DNA of 64,000 nt from Ilyomonas sp965199905 (GCA_965199905.1 OZ241366.1:2480001-2544000), one strand, 5' to 3'. Positions 8,300 through 16,953 are shown, counted from the stretch's first letter. The notes: generated from the sequence alone by a model not told the origin. Translations and numbers: made by a program.

Positions 8300-10288
8300 A
8301 TGAAAACACATTTTTACGCTTTGCTTTTTTTGTTCCTGCTTTCCCTTGGCTATAGTTCTTCCACGCAGGCGCAGGATAAGGTTTCCAACCTGCCTTGCTT
8401 TTACATTACCACCGAAAACGGAGTACCGGTAATATCAAGGGACGATTACATTGACGGAAAGCTGTTTGTAGCAGGCGGCTCGCCGGACAGCGGTTATTAC
8501 AACGGCGATATTGAAATCAGAGGACGCGGCAACGGTACCTGGGGATTTCCCAAAAAGCCTTACCGCATCAAGCTGGCAAGTAAATACAATTTGCTGGGCA
8601 TGCCTGCCGAAGCAAAAAGCTGGGTGTTGCTGGCAAACTATGGCGACAAAACCCTGATGCGGAATGCACTGGCGTTTGAAGTAAGCAAATTTTTTGGGTT
8701 TGAATACAGCCCGGCTTACCGCATGGCTGATGTGTACCTGAACGGCGATTATCAGGGCACCTACACTATTACCGACCAGATAGAACAAGGCGATAACCGG
8801 GTAGATATTGAAGACCTGGATGAAGATGATACCGAACTGCCAGCGATTACCGGCGGCTACCTCATTCAGGCGGGCGGACAGGCGCGCTCGGATAGCCCTT
8901 ACAATTATACCACAACGAGAGGAATGGATTATGTTATCAAATACCCGGATGATCCGGATGACATTAACCCTCAGCAGAAAAGTTATATCAATGGCTATGT
9001 GCAGGATTTTGAGAACGGCTTGTATGCTTCCAATTTCAAAGACCCTGTAAACGGCTACCGTAAATATGCAGATGTTCAATCGTTGGCAGACTGGTACCTG
9101 CTGAATGAAATCTGTTCGAATTCGGATATGTTCTGGAGCAATTATATGTTCAAGCACCGCGATGGCAAGCTAACGGCAGGCCCAATGTGGGATTATGATA
9201 TAGCTTTTGACAATGACAACCGCATCGGCGATACGAAATATAAGTATATGCTTGATAAGGGTTGGTCTTCCAAAGTCTGGATTAACCAGTTGCTGAACGA
9301 TGAAACTTTTTACCAGACGGTAAAAAGCCGCTGGTTTGAAGTAAAAAAGGCTGGTCTTGTAAAACGGATGCTGGATGTAACGGATAGTTTAGCCCGGGTA
9401 TTATACCAATCGCAGAAGCTGAACTTTCAGCGGTGGCCGATACTGGACGAAATTGTAAACCAGGAACTGGCAGCAAGAGGTTCATACCGCAACGAGGTGA
9501 AGTTTTTGAAAAGCTTTGTCAATATTCATTCAGCCTGGCTGGACAGCGAATTTTCCGGCTTCGACTCAACGGAGAATTACAATATTACCAGCCAGCAAAG
9601 TAATAAGGTATGGGATGTAGTTAATAGCAGCACGGCAGAGGGAAGCGGGCTGGTACAGTTTACACTCAATGGCAGCAAAAATTCGCAAAAGTGGAAACTG
9701 GTGAACCTGAACAATGGTTATTATAAAATTGTCAATGCCAGTTCAGGCAAAGTCACTTCTACAGATGGTTCTGTCAATGCAGAATCGCAACTGATTCAAA
9801 AAACATACGCAGCCGGCGATGCTACGCAACAATGGCGCGTTATTAATACCGGCACACATTACGGGCTTATCAATCGCAGCTCACTGCAGGCAGTTGATAA
9901 TTTTGGTAGTGTTACTTCTGACAATAATAAAATCACTCAGTTTTGGGAAGATATTTATAATCGCGAGAACCAGTTTTATAGCATTGATGGTTCGCAGGCT
10001 GCGGCGATTTTGAAAACAACAGATGTAACGGGAATTCAATTTAATTTATCACCAAACCCGGTAACGGGAAACAATGTGCGGGTTGGCCTGCATTTGACAA
10101 CTGATGCTGATGTAAAAGTGTTTATTTACAATGCACAGGGATTGCTTATCAGGCAGGCAAGCAAAGGCAAATTACTGAAAGGCGATACAAACTTTATGTT
10201 ATCAACTGCGGGTTTGCGCACTGGCAATTATAGAGTGACAGTGATAGTGAATAACAAAAAAGGATCGCAGTTGTTGTTGGTAAAATAA
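8300..10288 (+). CDS. Secreted CotH-family protein with ricin-like domain and T9SS tail
   Basis: A 662-residue exported protein. Residues 1-24 are a signal peptide ending in STQAQ. A CotH domain spans about 30-430, with IRGRGNGTW and KKPYRIKL near its start, TLMRNALAFE, and PMWDYDIAFDN, which carries the Asp residues expected at the active site of this atypical protein-kinase-like fold. Residues 440-560 form a ricin-B-type lectin domain with repeated Q-W motifs (QKWKLVN, QQWRVIN). The last ~75 residues are a Por-type sorting domain (LSPNPVTGNN to LLLVK), marking export by the type IX system. CotH proteins phosphorylate spore-coat proteins in Bacillus; the role here is unknown. Confidence 0.9.
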   Translation: MKTHFYALLFLFLLSLGYSSSTQAQDKVSNLPCFYITTENGVPVISRDDYIDGKLFVAGGSPDSGYYNGDIEIRGRGNGTWGFPKKPYRIKLASKYNLLGMPAEAKSWVLLANYGDKTLMRNALAFEVSKFFGFEYSPAYRMADVYLNGDYQGTYTITDQIEQGDNRVDIEDLDEDDTELPAITGGYLIQAGGQARSDSPYNYTTTRGMDYVIKYPDDPDDINPQQKSYINGYVQDFENGLYASNFKDPVNGYRKYADVQSLADWYLLNEICSNSDMFWSNYMFKHRDGKLTAGPMWDYDIAFDNDNRIGDTKYKYMLDKGWSSKVWINQLLNDETFYQTVKSRWFEVKKAGLVKRMLDVTDSLARVLYQSQKLNFQRWPILDEIVNQELAARGSYRNEVKFLKSFVNIHSAWLDSEFSGFDSTENYNITSQQSNKVWDVVNSSTAEGSGLVQFTLNGSKNSQKWKLVNLNNGYYKIVNASSGKVTSTDGSVNAESQLIQKTYAAGDATQQWRVINTGTHYGLINRSSLQAVDNFGSVTSDNNKITQFWEDIYNRENQFYSIDGSQAAAILKTTDVTGIQFNLSPNPVTGNNVRVGLHLTTDADVKVFIYNAQGLLIRQASKGKLLKGDTNFMLSTAGLRTGNYRVTVIVNNKKGSQLLLVK

Positions 10289-10304
10289 TGGTTTTATTTA
10301 GGTA

Positions 10305-10339
10305 AAAGCCCGGCAAGCCTTTGCCGGGCTTTGCTTTTT
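10305..10339 (+). terminator. Intrinsic terminator after CotH-family gene
   Basis: AAAGCCCGGCAA (10305-10316) and TTGCCGGGCTTT (10321-10332) form a perfect 12-bp stem around a GCCT loop, followed by GCTTTTT. It lies 16 bases after the stop codon. Confidence 0.9.
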
Positions 10340-10491
10340 GATTGCTATTTGAACGGCTGTTTAGTCATCCGGATTACTGTCCGGAATCTGCCGGTAAGCT
10401 GACAGTCCTTGATCTGCTACGGCGAACAACAGCCGATCACAAAAGCGACGGACGTTGATTGCTAAAAACTGTATTTGTATTTTCCATTTTT

Positions 10492-10528
10492 ACAAATAAA
10501 AACGCCTGCACAATACTGTACAGGCGTT
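10492..10528 (-). terminator. Intrinsic terminator for the small minus-strand gene
   Basis: AACGCCTG (10501-10508) pairs with CAGGCGTT (10521-10528). On the minus strand the stem is followed by TTTTTATTTG, and it lies 26 bases beyond the stop of the gene at 10554, supporting that gene as real. Confidence 0.7.
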
Positions 10529-10553
10529 ACTTATAGTATCAAACCTCAAAAAC

Positions 10554-10766
10554 TTATACAATTGTATTTCTTCTTGACAGCATAGCCCTGCTTGACAGGT
10601 GCTGCGTTTTGCGGCCGCGCTGAATGTTCCAAAGGTCAGCTACGCCGAATGATTTATCGTTTCTTACAAAATTTTCGCTGGCAACTGTTTCCTTTATTTC
10701 GGTTGTCAGGTTTTTGAGTTCTTGTGCACCTAAATTAATAACGGTGCTGGTAATGTTGCTGTTCAT
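10554..10766 (-). CDS. Small protein with LWNIQR motif
   Basis: A 70-residue protein with no signal peptide or membrane segment. The N-terminal half is polar and helical (QELKNLTTEIKETV). The C-terminal half has DLWNIQR followed by a basic tail (RGRKTQHLSSRAMLSRR). Short proteins with a DLWNIQR-basic ending recur in Bacteroidota as uncharacterised products (from memory). It has its own promoter space and a matching terminator, so it is probably a monocistronic gene. Function is unknown; the basic tail could suit RNA, DNA or ribosome contact (speculation). Confidence 0.65.
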   Translation of the reverse strand: MNSNITSTVINLGAQELKNLTTEIKETVASENFVRNDKSFGVADLWNIQRGRKTQHLSSRAMLSRRNTIV

Positions 10767-11046
10767 ACATCTAAATTTTACTTGTTTATTAATAACAAGC
10801 CTTCGTTAAGCAACTGTATCTTAAATCTTTTGCCGGAAGATGGAAGAAGGGATATTCATACTTATCGCGAGTTGTACGTTGTCTCCTTTTTCAGAATTGC
10901 GATGCAAAGATATGGATCATTTAAACGATTAAACAAATATTTCTTGTTAAAAGGATTGAAATGCTGTTGAACGGCTTAAAAAAGTGACTGGTATAATAAA
11001 TGTTATGACGCCTTACCAATCAGGCAGGATTTAACCAGCGAGATAT

Positions 11047-12480
11047 ATGAAGATTGCTTTTCATGGTGCGGCGCGCACGGTTACAGGTTCCAAACATTTA
11101 CTTACTTTAGATAACGGCACACAGGTTTTATTGGATTGTGGCATGTTCCAGGGCATGGGCCAGTTTACCGACGACCTGAACGGCACGTTTGGTTTTGAGG
11201 CAAAGGAAGTTAATCACCTGCTTCTCTCACACGCACACATTGACCATTGCGGGCTGATACCCAAACTGGTGAAAGAAGGCTTTACAGGAAAAATTTATTG
11301 CACGGAAGCGACGCGCGATCTGGCGCTTCTGCTCCTTCACGATTCGGCGGATATTCAACGCAATGAAACGCAGATTCACAATACGCACCGGCGCCGGGGC
11401 GATAACGTAGCAGAGCCTTTATATACATTAGCAGATGTTGAAAAAACGGCAAAGCTGTTCCAGATTGTTTCGCTGGATGAATGGATCACCATCGAAGATG
11501 GATTGGAAGTGTTTTATAATAACACAGGTCACATAATTGGCGCGGCAGGTATTACCGTTCGGATAAAAGAAAATGACGAGCCGAAAGTGATTCATTTCAG
11601 CGGCGATGTTGGGCGTTACCATGATGTGATTTTGCAACAACCACAATGCTTTCCGCAGGCTGATTTTATCATCATTGAAAGTACTTATGGTAATAAAGTT
11701 CATGAAGCGGAATATCGCTCGGTAGATATCATTGCAAAGCATATCAAACACACTTGCGTAGAGAAAGGCGGCAAGCTGATTATACCGGCATTCAGCGTAG
11801 GCAGAACGCAGGAGTTGCTGTATTTTCTAAACCAGTTAAGTCTTGAAAAACGATTGCCGGAAATTCCTGTTTTTGTAGACAGTCCGCTGAGCTACGAAAC
11901 AACAAAGGTTATTAAAAGATATCCTGCCCTATTCAATAATCAGTTACAGAAAGTGATGGAAACGGATGACGATCCGTTTGATTTCCCGGGTTTATATTTT
12001 TTGCAGGATGTAGAGGATAGCAAGCAGCTTCAGCATAAGACGCAGCCTTGCATCATTATAGCTGCCAGTGGCATGGCTGATGCCGGAAGAATCCGCTTTC
12101 ATATTAGAGACAATGTAGAGTTTGAACGAAATACCATTCTTCTGGTTGGCTATTGCGACCCCGAATCGCTTGGCGGGCAATTGATGCGAGGTGAAAAAGA
12201 TATAAAAATCAACGGGCAGGAAGTTCGGGTAAATGCCGAAATAGAAGTAATGCACAGCATGAGCGCGCACGGCGATGTGGACGACCTGTGCCACTATCTT
12301 TCCTGCCAGGAAACAGGCAGCGTAAGCACTGTGTACCTCGTGCACGGTGAATTTAAAGTGCAGGAAGATTTTCAAAAAAAACTTACACAGAAAGGGTATT
12401 CGCACGTTCTGATTCCTGAACAGCACGCTGTATATGGCTTGCACGAGACGGCTGGCGCTGAAGCAAAGCTTCTTTTATAA
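11047..12480 (+). CDS. Beta-CASP metallo-beta-lactamase-fold RNase-like protein
   Basis: A 477-residue cytoplasmic hydrolase of the CPSF73/beta-CASP group, which cleaves RNA with two zinc ions. The metal motif HAHIDH is at His62, His64, Asp66 and His67. Further metal ligands sit in NNTGHIIGA and FSGDVGR, the beta-CASP insert starts near IIESTYGN, GMADAGRI carries the mid-domain motif, and MSAHGD near 410 is the late His motif of the RMMBL region. Length and motif order fit a complete enzyme. It may be a general RNA processing or decay nuclease; the precise substrate is not known. The stop is 76 bp before tRNA-Glu. Confidence 0.92.
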   Translation: MKIAFHGAARTVTGSKHLLTLDNGTQVLLDCGMFQGMGQFTDDLNGTFGFEAKEVNHLLLSHAHIDHCGLIPKLVKEGFTGKIYCTEATRDLALLLLHDSADIQRNETQIHNTHRRRGDNVAEPLYTLADVEKTAKLFQIVSLDEWITIEDGLEVFYNNTGHIIGAAGITVRIKENDEPKVIHFSGDVGRYHDVILQQPQCFPQADFIIIESTYGNKVHEAEYRSVDIIAKHIKHTCVEKGGKLIIPAFSVGRTQELLYFLNQLSLEKRLPEIPVFVDSPLSYETTKVIKRYPALFNNQLQKVMETDDDPFDFPGLYFLQDVEDSKQLQHKTQPCIIIAASGMADAGRIRFHIRDNVEFERNTILLVGYCDPESLGGQLMRGEKDIKINGQEVRVNAEIEVMHSMSAHGDVDDLCHYLSCQETGSVSTVYLVHGEFKVQEDFQKKLTQKGYSHVLIPEQHAVYGLHETAGAEAKLLL

Positions 12481-12506
12481 ATTTTATGACTGTCCTGTTA
12501 AAAAAA

Positions 12507-12538
12507 TTTGCCTCATAAGCTTCCCACCTTTACTTTTG
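12507..12538 (+). promoter_or_regulatory. Bacteroidetes-type promoter of tRNA-Glu
   Basis: A TTTG -33 box (12507-12510), a 20-base spacer and TACTTTTG (12531-12538), which matches the TAnnTTTG -7 consensus of the phylum. The mature tRNA starts 18 bases downstream, so the spacing is right for a short leader. Confidence 0.7.
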
Positions 12539-12556
12539 CAATCCCAATAAAAAAAA

Positions 12557-12631
12557 GGAGCGTTGGTCAAGGGGTTAAGACACCTCCCTTTCACGGAGGA
12601 ATCACGGGTTCGATTCCCGTACGCTCTACCA
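12557..12631 (+). tRNA. tRNA-Glu (TTC)
   Basis: A 75-base cloverleaf. The acceptor stem GGAGCGT pairs with ACGCTCT (a G-T closing pair, as in many tRNA-Glu). The D arm contains GGGGTTAAGAC. The anticodon stem CCTCC/GGAGG encloses CTTTCAC with anticodon TTC. The T arm is CGGGTTCGATTCCCG and the CCA end is encoded. The last 41 bases overlap, antisense, the 3' end of the serine recombinase gene, which marks this tRNA as the integration site of the neighbouring element. Confidence 0.97.
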
Positions 12632-14156
12632 GACGGGAAAGAAAGTTTTCAGACTTCTCTTTCCCGTTTTTTGTTTCATATAATTCGCTATTAATCAGGT
12701 AAATTAAGGAAATAACTTCATTCGTACTTGCGGTTCGATATTGTATTCCGTCAAAACAGATTTTTTCTGAGAATATCGAACCGACCAGTTTTCTTTTGAC
12801 ATCTACATTAGAATTGCTGTAGAGATAATCCAGTTTCGTTAATACGCTTACAGCTGAATCTATCAGCTTATCTATGTTTACCCGCTTTTTCTGCTGTTCC
12901 ATACTATCCGCCAAACCGGCTTCCAGCTTTCTCAATTTCTCTTGTCCTTCTGCTTTCATACTTTTATAATCGGATCCATCAATGTCGCCAGCAAGCAATA
13001 GCTCCCTACCTTTTGCCAGTCTTTCTTCTACTTGCTTGATGTCTTCCGTGATTTTCTTACTTGTATCATAATTGATACTATGCCTCTGCCTGTAATTCTC
13101 CTTAATAACACTTTTGAATAGAGGAATGACAGCTGGTTTCATGACAAACCGACTCAGCTGGTTAATAAATGCATCGTTAACAACATCTGCTTTAAATCTA
13201 CAACCGCAGGTGGCCAAACAATGATAGTAGTAATGGACCTTATTGCGACCTTTGGAGCCACTGCCAGTAAGCATCCGGTTGCATTTCGGGCATATCAGAA
13301 AGCCTCTGAGCGGAAGCATTTCGTGACTGTTCGCTTTTGTATTTCCACGACTTTTCTTCCTATTGCCATCCAGTACTTCCTGGACATCATAGAACAACTT
13401 TTCGGTAATTAAAGGTTCATGCAACCCTGTTACAATCTGACATTCCTCATCTTTTAATTTGGGTATGAATATTTGTCCGCAGTACGCAGGATTACGGATC
13501 AATCTACAGAAATTGCTTCTCGAACATTTAAGACCATTCCTGATCATCAATTTCCTAATATGATCCGCCGCCAGAATACCTTCAGCCAACATAGCAAAAG
13601 CATTTTGTATAACGGATGCATATACCTCGTGAGGGACAATTATCTTTTTCCCTTTTTCATCTGTCACATTCTTATATCCCAAAGGTGCAGTCGATACCCA
13701 ACGTCCTTCTTTTCTGGCCCGCCGCATTCCATACAGAATATTGAGAGACCGCCTGTCATTCTCTACCTCGGGCGCTGCGAGATAAAAAGCAAGCATCATC
13801 TTGTTCTCTGGTATTGAGAGATCCAGTGGCTGCTCAACCGCCTGCGGTTCTGCTCCGAGTTCCCGCAAAATGCTTATCATTGAGTAAGCATCACCTGCAT
13901 TCCGACTAAAGCGATCCCATTTTGTGAACAAGACAAAATCAGATTGAAACTTGTGCTTCCGTAAATAACTCAATAACTGAATCCATCTCGGACGGGAAAA
14001 CGTTTTGGCAGAATGGTCCTCAAAAATGACCTGCCTGACCTGAATAGCATTAACCTCGCAATACCTTTTTAGCCTTTCTTCCTGATCGCGCTGAGAATAA
14101 CCTTTGTCAGCCTGCTCGTCTGTGCTTACCCTGATATACAAATCTGCGACTTTCAT
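12591..14156 (-). CDS. Large serine recombinase (site-specific integrase)
   Basis: A 521-residue integrase/excisionase of the large serine family. The resolvase domain (1-150) starts YIRVSTDEQ with catalytic Ser11 and contains SRPRW and TKWDRFSRN. The recombinase domain (about 160-260) is followed by a zinc ribbon with CPKC and a later Cys pair (CLATCGCRF, about 285-330) and a coiled coil (about 365-420). The C-terminal residues LVERTGIEPVIPP are the antisense reading of tRNA-Glu, and the TGA stop at 12591 lies in its anticodon arm. This tail was therefore acquired by integration. It is the only integrase visible in the element. Confidence 0.95.
   Translation of the reverse strand: MKVADLYIRVSTDEQADKGYSQRDQEERLKRYCEVNAIQVRQVIFEDHSAKTFSRPRWIQLLSYLRKHKFQSDFVLFTKWDRFSRNAGDAYSMISILRELGAEPQAVEQPLDLSIPENKMMLAFYLAAPEVENDRRSLNILYGMRRARKEGRWVSTAPLGYKNVTDEKGKKIIVPHEVYASVIQNAFAMLAEGILAADHIRKLMIRNGLKCSRSNFCRLIRNPAYCGQIFIPKLKDEECQIVTGLHEPLITEKLFYDVQEVLDGNRKKSRGNTKANSHEMLPLRGFLICPKCNRMLTGSGSKGRNKVHYYYHCLATCGCRFKADVVNDAFINQLSRFVMKPAVIPLFKSVIKENYRQRHSINYDTSKKITEDIKQVEERLAKGRELLLAGDIDGSDYKSMKAEGQEKLRKLEAGLADSMEQQKKRVNIDKLIDSAVSVLTKLDYLYSNSNVDVKRKLVGSIFSEKICFDGIQYRTASTNEVISLIYLINSELYETKNGKEKSENFLSRLVERTGIEPVIPP
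12633..12672 (+). terminator. Intrinsic terminator behind tRNA-Glu
   Basis: ACGGGAAAGA (12633-12642) pairs perfectly with TCTTTCCCGT (12658-12667), followed by six T. It lies inside the 3' coding part of the minus-strand recombinase gene, so the same bases serve the tRNA terminator and code for recombinase residues (around NGKEKSENFLSRL). Confidence 0.85.
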
Positions 14157-14213
14157 AACAGTTTAATTTTAACTCAAAAAATCGATGTTTCGTCGGATAT
14201 GAAGTTACAAAAT

Positions 14214-14378
14214 TTAAAGCTTTAAAATATCCTGGGCAACCAAAATTTGCGCAATTTTGGAAAGAAAATCGAGTATCATCTGAGCCTGCTGTGGCGTAAC
14301 CTGCATACCCTCTTTTTCAAGCATAGTACGAGCCTCTGCAACAGAAATTTTCCCCTTATTCCGCTCGGTTGTCTCCAT
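14214..14378 (-). CDS. Small conserved ICE protein (54 aa)
   Basis: A short helical protein starting METTERNKGKISVAEARTML and ending AQDILKL. It lies 57 bp upstream of the recombinase on the same strand. Similar 50-70-residue proteins with a KISVAEAxxML...VTPxQAxxILDFL pattern accompany recombinases and regulators in Bacteroidota mobile elements (from memory). Its length and acidic, amphipathic make-up suggest a small regulator or partner of the integrase. Function is unknown. Confidence 0.65.
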   Translation of the reverse strand: METTERNKGKISVAEARTMLEKEGMQVTPQQAQMILDFLSKIAQILVAQDILKL

Positions 14379-14436
14379 TATACTTTAATTAAAATAATGT
14401 TCTAAGGCAGGCTTCATTCACTACTGAAATGAATAA

Positions 14437-14727
14437 TCATAAGGTTGTATATAAACACACCATACTGCTAACATCCGGGTTCTGAGAAGGAACGTATTTA
14501 ATGTAGCCTGACCGGTGGAGTTCTTTCATCGATTTGCTAAAGGTTGAACGCGAGCTGATCTTACTCATATTCATAATTCTGCTGCGTTGTATTGGAAAGG
14601 GATTAACACCCTGATGGCGAGTGCATTCGCTTAATAAAGCGATATATACACAGATCTGTGTAGGGTTGATTTTTGCATCAGCCTCAATTTTATGAAAAAA
14701 GCCAAGCAGGTGTGCTTCCAGATTCAT
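14437..14727 (-). CDS. Small winged-helix-like ICE protein
   Basis: A 96-residue protein. Residues 50-80 (MNMSKISSRSTFSKSMKELHRSGYIKYVPS) look like a winged-helix recognition helix and wing. The N-terminal part (INPTQICVYIALLSECTRH) resembles the first helices of replication-initiator or helix-turn-helix domains found in Bacteroidetes plasmids and transposons. It follows the next gene by 15 bp and is the last of the long co-directional block. A DNA-binding regulator is likely, but the target is unknown. Confidence 0.7.
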   Translation of the reverse strand: MNLEAHLLGFFHKIEADAKINPTQICVYIALLSECTRHQGVNPFPIQRSRIMNMSKISSRSTFSKSMKELHRSGYIKYVPSQNPDVSSMVCLYTTL

Positions 14728-14742
14728 CAGGAATTTAATTGT

Positions 14743-15480
14743 TTACTTCGATGCCCTGTTCGTCTTTTTATCTGAACCTTTCGCTTTCCCGCCAGCCCTG
14801 GATTTGGAAGGTTCCTGGTCTGCGAGTCTGCCTGCCGATAAGTTTTTATTGTCAAGCTGCATCTGCCGCTGAATCCAACGGTTGTTCAAAAACCGGAAGG
14901 CTTCATCCGTTGTGATGCCCTCTCCACCAACAACATAAAATCGCTGGGAGATCTCAAATCTGCTTTTCAGAAGCAGCAAATTGGGAAGAAACTGTTCAAG
15001 CGGCAAATCCACCCAGTACTTATATCTCAATGTATCTGCTACGCGTTTCCCTTCCTGCGTCACAGCAAGTTTTTCCAGATCACAAATAATGCTTTCTGTC
15101 ATCATTTGCTCTTCCCAGGTTTTCTTATCAGTAAGCTTAACTCTTGCCATTGAGGTTGTACCGGACAACTGCTTCCAGTCAAGCGCTTTCATGCGTTCCT
15201 CCAGCTTATCAGATTCTATTTGATTTACGGTAATCGGATCTACTTTGATTTCCTTGCGCAGTGAGGCGTCATAATAGGAACAGATCAGCTTGTTTTCCAA
15301 GTCCCTTGTTTGTAAAAAAATGGAATAGCTAACGGTGTCAGTTCCGAACACTTTCTGTTCCCTTATGCTAAATGCTTTCTGTCTCAAACAACTATGATAT
15401 AACAACTGGCTTTCTGCTTCAGAAGAAAATCCGAGGCTGTTAAAAGTGTCCAGTAGAGCCTGCATATTTTGTATGTCCAT
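14743..15480 (-). CDS. ICE-associated hypothetical protein with basic tail
   Basis: A 245-residue protein without signal peptide or membrane segment. The first ~200 residues share a layout with the 276-residue protein encoded at 16089-16919: an N-terminal helix, an SYSIFLQTRDLENKLICSYYD-type beta segment (compare FEAVLNFRRGDNSDMYYFNSY), then VVGGEGITTDEAFRFLNNRW (compare INKGKGITAKEAYNLLDGR). The end is lysine-rich (SRAGGKAKGSDKKTNRASK). Both probably belong to one accessory family of Bacteroidota conjugative elements. Function is unknown; the basic tail suggests nucleic-acid contact. Confidence 0.75.
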   Translation of the reverse strand: MDIQNMQALLDTFNSLGFSSEAESQLLYHSCLRQKAFSIREQKVFGTDTVSYSIFLQTRDLENKLICSYYDASLRKEIKVDPITVNQIESDKLEERMKALDWKQLSGTTSMARVKLTDKKTWEEQMMTESIICDLEKLAVTQEGKRVADTLRYKYWVDLPLEQFLPNLLLLKSRFEISQRFYVVGGEGITTDEAFRFLNNRWIQRQMQLDNKNLSAGRLADQEPSKSRAGGKAKGSDKKTNRASK

Positions 15481-15492
15481 TTTATTTCTTAT

Positions 15493-16041
15493 TTAATCTA
15501 TCCCGTGACTATTATGCGGATTTCTGTGCTTCTTCGGCAAAAGCACACTTTCATTTTTCACAACTACCTTTTCATCTACTTTAGCTACTTTGATCCCGCT
15601 CCGCTTTTTCATGTAAGCACCCTGATGCTGACCATTGGATTCGCGTAAGTGGTTCCTTTTGTCAGACACTTTATATTCTGTTCCATTCCGCTTAAGGAGG
15701 TTTGAGGTTCCTTCGTCACGCATGAGATAGCTTTGTCGGTCTACCTGTATCCACTCCTTCAATGCTCCGCCCAACCTGGCAAGAAATCTAATGGCTGCAT
15801 TGGGATACATACGCTTGTCCAATTTTCTGATCTCACCTTTGACAATCGCCATCATAACTTTTTCTTCCCGGTTGGGGTTTGCCTGGCAGATTTTATACAA
15901 CTCTTCGAAGAAGTCCCGTTTCGCTCCCAAAAAGTCCCTGCCGTTTATGACACCGTTACCAAATACTTCCCTGAGTTTGCTTTCTTTCTCCGTCCACTCC
16001 AGTAATCCCTCCGTTATTCTGTTCTGTTCCTTCTTCTCCAT
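15493..16041 (-). CDS. ICE-associated hypothetical protein
   Basis: A 182-residue soluble protein, charged and largely helical at the N-terminus (RITEGLLEWTEKESKLREV) with a basic C-terminal third (KKRSGIKVAKVDEKVVVKN). No family was recognised. It lies 12 bp upstream of the 245-residue gene and 47 bp downstream of the 276-residue gene on the same strand, so it is almost certainly co-transcribed with them. Confidence 0.7.
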   Translation of the reverse strand: MEKKEQNRITEGLLEWTEKESKLREVFGNGVINGRDFLGAKRDFFEELYKICQANPNREEKVMMAIVKGEIRKLDKRMYPNAAIRFLARLGGALKEWIQVDRQSYLMRDEGTSNLLKRNGTEYKVSDKRNHLRESNGQHQGAYMKKRSGIKVAKVDEKVVVKNESVLLPKKHRNPHNSHGID

Positions 16042-16088
16042 GTCTCGCTAAATATGATTACTTGTCTTCCTCCCGAGGACGTCATCAA

Positions 16089-16919
16089 CTAAGGTGTTAA
16101 CCCTTTTTTTGTATTCACCCTTTTCTTAGGAACCAAACCCGTATCCTTCTTAGTTTTCTTCACACTGGCTTTTGCCGTTGTTTCCTTTGATAAACCCGGG
16201 TCAGCTTTTTTCTGGATTTCCACGTGCTTTTTTTCAACCGCAGGAGCCGTGACGATCTTCTCATCATTCTTTTTCACGCGCTTCATATCGCTGTCATAAA
16301 TAGTCAAAGTCTTGTACTGAGGGTTGGCTTCAAGAAACATTCTTTCTCCTTTGTCAGCGCGGCTGAATGTCACTGCCTGCAGGTTACCCTTTTCAAGAGA
16401 GCGAACCAGCTTAAGCCTTTCCTCATTGGTTTCTAACTCTTTGATGGGCAATGTGGCCAATGACTTACCCAGATCGAAACCATAGTTGTCATGATATTGC
16501 TTTACAAGATAATTTCCGTTCTTGTCCATGCCTTTCGGATCGAGCTGCAGCCACGCCTGATAAGAAGCGCCTTCTTTATTGGTAAGCTCTTTATAGACTG
16601 ACCTGCCATCTAACAGGTTATAAGCTTCCTTTGCAGTGATGCCCTTTCCTTTGTTGATGTAAAAGGTCTGCTCCATATTCTCTTTGATGCCCCTATCCAG
16701 TTTAGCAGTATAGCTGTTGAAATAATACATGTCGCTGTTGTCTCCTCTGCGGAAATTGAGAACAGCTTCAAAAGCTTTTCCATTCAAAGACTCGTTGAAA
16801 CGGAGCTCAAAGCCTGCCACACCAGCGCTTATGCTTTGCTCCAGCTCTGGATTAAGCTTTTCGCCAAATCCATGGTACTTCAAATTGTCTTTCACATACT
16901 TCAGATTCTCTGTGTTCAT
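16089..16919 (-). CDS. ICE-associated hypothetical protein (276 aa)
   Basis: A soluble protein common in Bacteroidota conjugative elements and never assigned a function, as far as I know. Recognisable segments are NLKYHGFGEKL near the start, VLNFRRGDNSDMYYFNSY, INKGKGITAKEAYNLLDGR and ANPQYKTLTIYDSDMKRV, then a lysine-rich tail (KKTKKDTGLVPKKRVNTKK). I start it at the Met at 16919 (MNTENLKYVKDN), 34 bp after the TraN stop. The frame is open back to 17060, but that would overlap traN and lacks similarity. It is related to the product of 14743-15480. Confidence 0.8.
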   Translation of the reverse strand: MNTENLKYVKDNLKYHGFGEKLNPELEQSISAGVAGFELRFNESLNGKAFEAVLNFRRGDNSDMYYFNSYTAKLDRGIKENMEQTFYINKGKGITAKEAYNLLDGRSVYKELTNKEGASYQAWLQLDPKGMDKNGNYLVKQYHDNYGFDLGKSLATLPIKELETNEERLKLVRSLEKGNLQAVTFSRADKGERMFLEANPQYKTLTIYDSDMKRVKKNDEKIVTAPAVEKKHVEIQKKADPGLSKETTAKASVKKTKKDTGLVPKKRVNTKKGLTP

Positions 16920-16953
16920 ACGTTTATATTTACTCGGTAATAGAATGATTTGT

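Noticed and set aside
12508..12702. A plus-strand frame over tRNA-Glu as a gene
   Set aside because: It covers the tRNA promoter, tRNA and terminator; coding there is not credible.
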